Shown piece by piece: positions 13,563-16,067 of a stretch of 16,067 bases of DNA. Source of the stretch: an uncultured Candidatus Saccharibacteria bacterium. GTDB taxonomy: Bacteria; Patescibacteria; Saccharimonadia; Saccharimonadales; UBA6022. Location: positions 1-16,067 of the forward strand of contig CAMPJF010000009.1 in assembly GCA_946886725.1 (NCBI GenBank). Direction: 5' to 3'. The notes under the pieces were generated by a model. The model was not told the origin of the DNA, did no database searches, and saw only the letters and a list, made by a program, of their open reading frames with translations. Every line of letters begins with the position of its first letter. Positions within the stretch are counted from its first letter, which is position 1. The translations under genes were made by a program, and so were the position numbers.

Positions 13563-14091
13563 ACCACCAGTTGACATTTGTCTTGTAGCCCCAGCCGATA
13601 CTGTCGGCGGCACTGGTTCCGTATCCATTCCCTAGCATAATAAGCGTGTTATTTGTTCTCTCTGCTGTCGATAGTCCGCCGACAACCGTCGGTTTAAACC
13701 GAATCAATTGGTAATCGACGCCGTCAGATTGATAGAGATATGTATCTTCTCTTGGGTGTGTGGTAGGTAGCTGCGGAATTGCCGCGATGTATTTTGGCAT
13801 TAACCCAGTGATAAAATTATTACCCGTCGCTTGATCCCAGCCACACCAGTTGCTAGTACATCCAGACTGACCAATTGTGCTGGGGTAGCTGTCATTCTCA
13901 ACCTTGTATAATGCGAGCGCTTTAGTGATTGATTTAAGGTCGCTCTGCATCAGTGAGAATTTCGCTTTATCCTGTACGCCGTTATAAGCCACTATAGCAA
14001 TAGCGGCCAAGATGCCTATCACGACAATAACGATCAATAGTTCGACAATAGTAAAGCCTTTACCGGATGATGATTGCGCATATGCTTTCAT
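13561..14091 (-). CDS. Type IV prepilin-like protein
   Basis: A 176-residue type IV pilin-like protein. Leader of 12 residues ending GKG, cleavage expected before FTIVELLIVIVVIGILAAI, Glu at mature position 5, then the alpha-helix continuing as AIVAYNGVQDKAKFSLMQSD. The globular domain has a Cys pair (SGCTSNWCGW) and a Trp/Asn-rich C-terminus (GWGYKTNVNWW). It is unlinked from the three pilin-like genes at 3029-4773 and only its N-terminus resembles them. No Shine-Dalgarno within 15 nt; a TTTACC-17-TATACT promoter (14103-14131) leaves a leader of only about 4 nt. The stop overlaps the T-tract of the plus-strand terminator. Confidence 0.87.
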   Translation of the reverse strand: MKAYAQSSSGKGFTIVELLIVIVVIGILAAIAIVAYNGVQDKAKFSLMQSDLKSITKALALYKVENDSYPSTIGQSGCTSNWCGWDQATGNNFITGLMPKYIAAIPQLPTTHPREDTYLYQSDGVDYQLIRFKPTVVGGLSTAERTNNTLIMLGNGYGTSAADSIGWGYKTNVNWW

Positions 14092-14102
14092 AATTAGACT
14101 TA

Positions 14103-14131
14103 AGTATATACTTCTCCTCGACGAAGGTAAA
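14103..14131 (-). promoter_or_regulatory. Candidate promoter for the pilin gene at 14091
   Basis: On the minus strand TTTACC (14126-14131), 17 bp, TATACT (14103-14108), 11 nt before the ATG. A nearly leaderless message is predicted, which fits the absence of a usable Shine-Dalgarno. Confidence 0.45.
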
Positions 14132-14243
14132 GGATAAAACTAGTGTCATACAAGATGAAATGAATCTGCTTGTGTCAACTGGCTGTTTTACTTGTTTGGT
14201 CCCCGAAACTGACGCGTGAATCATTGTATTTTAGTCATATTTA

Positions 14244-14259
14244 TGTTATTATAATAACA
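14244..14259 (+). promoter_or_regulatory. 16-bp palindrome overlapping a -10 box, upstream of the 14319 gene
   Basis: TGTTATTATAATAACA is a perfect palindrome and contains TATAAT at 14250-14255. No clear -35 accompanies it. It may be both -10 and operator; AT-rich chance symmetry is also possible. Confidence 0.4.
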
Positions 14260-14318
14260 ATGACTTATTGTCGATAGCAAGCCTGCTGTCCAGAGGTCAC
14301 GATGTAAAGGATACTTGT

Positions 14319-14594
14319 ATGCCGACAACTAATCGCAGTAGTGCCAGCAAGCGACTCGCTGATGTCGAATCTACCGTACGCCCTTCCTCGTCGCGAGGTA
14401 CCTCAAGCGTTCCGGTGGCCATCGGTGTTATGATGCTCGGCGTCTTCGCCTTTGTTATGGCTTTCGGTTTCGCCACCCACCCCGAATCCAATGAACAGAC
14501 AAACATCATCTTTGGCGGTGTTTTCTTCCTGATCGGGATCGCGCTTTTTATAGGGGGCGCAGCGTGGTGTCGAAATGAAATACGAAAAAAGTAA
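14319..14594 (+). CDS. Small membrane protein, two transmembrane segments
   Basis: A 91-residue protein, not recognised. A Ser/Thr/Arg-rich N-terminus of about 30 residues precedes two hydrophobic segments, about 31-52 (VPVAIGVMMLGVFAFVMAFG) and 62-83 (IIFGGVFFLIGIALFIGGAA), and a basic C-tail RNEIRKK, which suggests both ends are cytoplasmic. It is similar in plan to the 13177 product but I see no sequence similarity. The start is ATG 14319, with AAAGGA 7 nt upstream; the in-frame TTG at 14268 has no Shine-Dalgarno. Long hairpins follow it (14638-14689 and 14741-14782). Confidence 0.65.
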   Translation: MPTTNRSSASKRLADVESTVRPSSSRGTSSVPVAIGVMMLGVFAFVMAFGFATHPESNEQTNIIFGGVFFLIGIALFIGGAAWCRNEIRKK

Positions 14595-14637
14595 CGTGCA
14601 GCGTTCAAATACCTTATCCATCTTATAGCCTGCGTCG

Positions 14638-14689
14638 CCTGGTACGGCAATGGAATAGCCATAGTGGCATTTTCCGTTACTGTACCAGG
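14638..14689. repeat. Long imperfect inverted repeat downstream of the 14319 gene
   Basis: CCTGGTAC (14638-14645) and GTACCAGG (14682-14689) form a perfect outer stem. Inside, CGG/CCG and AATG/CATT can pair and the tip has GCCATAGTGGC. There is no T-tract, so it is not an obvious intrinsic terminator. Confidence 0.6.
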
Positions 14690-14740
14690 TGGCCGGGCAT
14701 TAAATATCTCGTCACATCCATAAAATCATATTTATATATA

Positions 14741-14782
14741 AGAAAAGCCCCGCAATTGCAGAAGTGAGCGCGGGGCTTTTCT
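14741..14782. terminator. Bidirectional terminator between the 14319 gene and the 15394-14812 operon
   Basis: AGAAAAGCCCCGC (14741-14753) and GCGGGGCTTTTCT (14770-14782) form a perfect 13-bp stem with a 16-nt loop, with T-rich 3' arms on both strands. Confidence 0.85.
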
Positions 14783-14811
14783 GTTGCAAATGCGGGGTGT
14801 GTAGTTGGATA

Positions 14812-15048
14812 CTATCGGCCATTCTTTCGAGGTCGATAGGTTCCAGTTAGGGCGTCAAGCCGCTTAAGCGCCTGTTGGACGCGCTGTTCGGCTTTGCGAA
14901 CTTCGCCTGCGGGTGCTCCGTCGTAGTCGGCTTTGATGTACGCTTGATTTGCTTCCCTGTGTTCATTCTCGGCCTCTTCGATCTCTTTCGCTCTTGATGT
15001 GCCGACTGCGTTGTTATGGAGGTTCTTTCGTTTCTTTGATCCAAACAT
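14812..15048 (-). CDS. Small highly charged hypothetical protein
   Basis: A 78-residue protein, lysine-, arginine- and glutamate-rich and almost entirely helical in appearance (RAKEIEEAENEHREANQAYI, EVRKAEQRVQQALKRLDALT), with basic ends (FGSKKRKN at the start, YRPRKNGR at the end). It may be a short coiled coil that binds nucleic acid or a membrane surface; no family recognised. The ATG is 1 nt past the TGA of the upstream gene, with AAAGG 7 nt upstream. It forms a two-gene operon with 15050-15394 and ends at the terminator at 14741-14782. Confidence 0.65.
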   Translation of the reverse strand: MFGSKKRKNLHNNAVGTSRAKEIEEAENEHREANQAYIKADYDGAPAGEVRKAEQRVQQALKRLDALTGTYRPRKNGR

Positions 15049-15049
15049 G

Positions 15050-15394
15050 TCATACCTTTCTGGGATACATTCTTGCAGTGGGTAGCGCCGCCGAAGTATC
15101 TTTCTCGTAGCGTGTCGATGAGGCGAGGTGGAGCTCGGGATAGCAGGCCGCCTTTGAGCGGAGTTTCTTTAGGGCGATTTGCCGAAGGCCTTCGTCGGCT
15201 TGCCTCGCTTCCTTTTCTTCGCTACTCGTTGGCTTATGTGCTGTCGGGGCGAGTGCTTTGATTTGGTTCTCAAGATCAAGTCGTTCGTCGATCGTTGAAT
15301 ATCGGGCAAACACTGGCGCAAATCGATGTGGCGCGGCGACAAGTGTCACCCCGGGGTTGATTATTTCCTCGAAGCCACAAAGTTGTATGCTCAT
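15050..15394 (-). CDS. Hypothetical protein, 114 residues
   Basis: Not recognised. The N-terminus (MSIQLCGFEEIINPGVTLVA) may form a small beta structure; the middle is helical and charged (IDERLDLENQIKALAP, SSEEKEARQADEGLRQIALK); the C-terminus is Ser/Thr/Ala-rich and basic. No membrane segment. The start is ATG 15392-15394, with AGGA 5 nt upstream; the frame stays open to 15445, but that part lies in the promoter region. It is the first gene of a two-gene operon with 14812-15048, placed between rplK and the small membrane-protein genes. Confidence 0.6.
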   Translation of the reverse strand: MSIQLCGFEEIINPGVTLVAAPHRFAPVFARYSTIDERLDLENQIKALAPTAHKPTSSEEKEARQADEGLRQIALKKLRSKAACYPELHLASSTRYEKDTSAALPTARMYPRKV

Positions 15395-15435
15395 TCGTTT
15401 CCTAGCTGTACTTAGTTGAGATAAACTACAAACAT

Positions 15436-15464
15436 ACGATAGCATATTTTACGATATAATTCAA
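15436..15464 (-). promoter_or_regulatory. Candidate promoter of the 15394-14812 operon
   Basis: On the minus strand TTGAAT (15459-15464), 17 bp, TATCGT (15436-15441). It starts right after the rplK terminator and leaves a leader of about 35 nt before the ATG at 15394. Confidence 0.45.
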
Positions 15465-15480
15465 TTTATAGTCATGCTCT

Positions 15481-15521
15481 TATTAAAAATACCGCATCAA
15501 TCTGATGCGGTATTTTTAATA
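15481..15521 (-). terminator. Intrinsic terminator of rplK
   Basis: A 19-bp perfect inverted repeat (15481-15499 and 15503-15521) with a 3-nt loop. The core is TACCGCATCA and the arms carry A- and T-tracts on both strands. It lies 14 nt past the rplK stop. Confidence 0.9.
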
Positions 15522-15534
15522 AAGTAACGTCGGA

Positions 15535-15960
15535 TTATTCGACGACTTCAACGCCCATTGAACGTGCAGAGCCGGCGATAATTTTGACGCGGCCTTCCAT
15601 GTCGATAGCGTTAAGGTGATCTTTTTTCATTTCAGCAATCTCTTCGAGTTGCGCACGAGTGATCTTGCCGACTTTTTCAGAATGTGGCTTACCACTTCCC
15701 TTTTTGATGCCTACTTTTTCGCGGATGATGTCATCAACTGGCTGACCAAGAGATTTCCATGCGAATGTACGATCGTCAAATACCTGCATGTGAACGATGA
15801 CGTCCTTGCCCATGTCGGCCTTAGTCGCATCATTAAAAGGGTTAATGAAATCCATCATGTTTAGACCCCATTGACCGAGTGTTGAACCGACAGGAGGACC
15901 TGCAGTTGCACGACCGGCTGGGATGCGTAGTTTAAGATTACCAATTACTTTTTTAGCCAT
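15535..15960 (-). CDS. rplK: 50S ribosomal protein L11
   Basis: L11 binds the GTPase-associated region of 23S rRNA next to the L10-L12 stalk. The 141-residue length is standard. Family motifs: LKLRIPAGRATAGPPVGSTL with the conserved proline-rich N-terminal segment, the C-terminal RNA-binding domain with REKVGIKKGSGKPH, and the final IAGSARSMGVEV. Start ATG with AAGGA upstream. It has its own promoter (16019-16047) and terminator, so it is not co-transcribed with rplA, which lies 2.6 kb further along on the same strand. Confidence 0.98.
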   Translation of the reverse strand: MAKKVIGNLKLRIPAGRATAGPPVGSTLGQWGLNMMDFINPFNDATKADMGKDVIVHMQVFDDRTFAWKSLGQPVDDIIREKVGIKKGSGKPHSEKVGKITRAQLEEIAEMKKDHLNAIDMEGRVKIIAGSARSMGVEVVE

Positions 15961-15977
15961 AATTTTTTCCTTCTTGT

Positions 15978-16005
15978 ACTAAATATTATTGAAGCTATAT
16001 TTAGT
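15978..16005 (-). promoter_or_regulatory. Hairpin-forming inverted repeat in the rplK leader
   Basis: ACTAAATAT (15978-15986) and ATATTTAGT (15997-16005) are perfect 9-bp arms around a 10-nt loop, lying between the predicted transcription start and the Shine-Dalgarno of rplK. It could be an RNA control element or a DNA site. Confidence 0.4.
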
Positions 16006-16018
16006 GCGTAACTAGATA

Positions 16019-16047
16019 ATAGTAGCAAATTTACCCCGCAGATGCAA
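16019..16047 (-). promoter_or_regulatory. Promoter of rplK
   Basis: On the minus strand TTGCAT (16042-16047), 17 bp, TACTAT (16019-16024). The leader is about 50 nt and includes the inverted repeat at 15978-16005. Confidence 0.65.
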
Positions 16048-16067
16048 GGTTTTCCAGAGGTGAACGT

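Noticed and set aside
14268..14318. TTG-initiated N-terminal extension of the 14319 gene (and similar TTG extensions at 2960, 6184 and 11341)
   Set aside because: In each case an ATG further in is a better start: at 6217, 11353 and 14319 a Shine-Dalgarno is well spaced from it, and at 2948 the TTG abuts the only AAGGA motif.
1..16067. Alternative genetic code with UGA read as glycine, as in some CPR lineages
   Set aside because: TGA ends several genes at overlapping junctions (9081-9083, 15050-15052) and no conserved frame is interrupted by TGA.

Overview
The window most likely comes from a candidate phyla radiation bacterium, probably Saccharibacteria (TM7). The pointers are four type IV pilin-like genes (three carrying the FTIVELLIVIVVIGILAAI N-terminus that I associate with this group), a DnaX clamp-loader subunit without its zinc module, ribosomal protein L1 with a long N-terminal extension, a conserved small protein I know only from CPR genomes, and very compact gene packing. 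TGA is used as a stop (for example the ATGA junction at 9081-9084), so this is not a UGA-glycine lineage. The assignment comes from recognition of protein sequences, not from a tree.

Layout. Positions 1-2948 (minus) hold an operon: a conserved hypothetical gene, a DUF2797 gene, then dnaX running off the left edge, driven by a strong promoter at 2998-3026. Positions 3029-4773 (minus) hold three tandem pilin-like genes; the first of these has lost the prepilin peptidase site. Positions 4943-5874 (minus) hold rplJ-rplL behind a leader of about 200 nt that contains a terminator and an overlapping alternative pairing. Positions 6217-7745 (plus) hold two unrecognised genes. Positions 7742-11158 hold a thymidylate-supply cluster: a Nudix hydrolase, dcd and tmk in one overlapping minus-strand operon, folA on plus, and thyA on minus. 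An unrecognised plus-strand gene follows at 11353, then rplA (minus, 11979-12977). Positions 13177-15394 hold a small membrane protein gene, a fourth pilin gene, a second small membrane protein gene and a two-gene operon of small charged proteins. rplK (minus, 15535-15960) closes the window.

Two themes stand out. First, the classical rplK-rplA-rplJ-rplL block keeps its order and strand but is split by two insertions (about 2.6 kb and 6.1 kb), and each part has its own promoter and terminator. Second, the larger insertion carries most of the route to dTTP: Dcd makes dUTP from dCTP, ThyA methylates dUMP with FolA regenerating tetrahydrofolate, and Tmk phosphorylates dTMP. No classical dUTPase is visible, and the Nudix enzyme translationally coupled to dcd is a candidate for that step.

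Regulatory DNA is readable here: many promoters have near-consensus hexamers at 17-bp spacing, several genes seem to have leaderless or nearly leaderless mRNAs, and most gene ends have clear hairpin terminators. No tRNA, rRNA, CRISPR array, insertion sequence or integrase was found.
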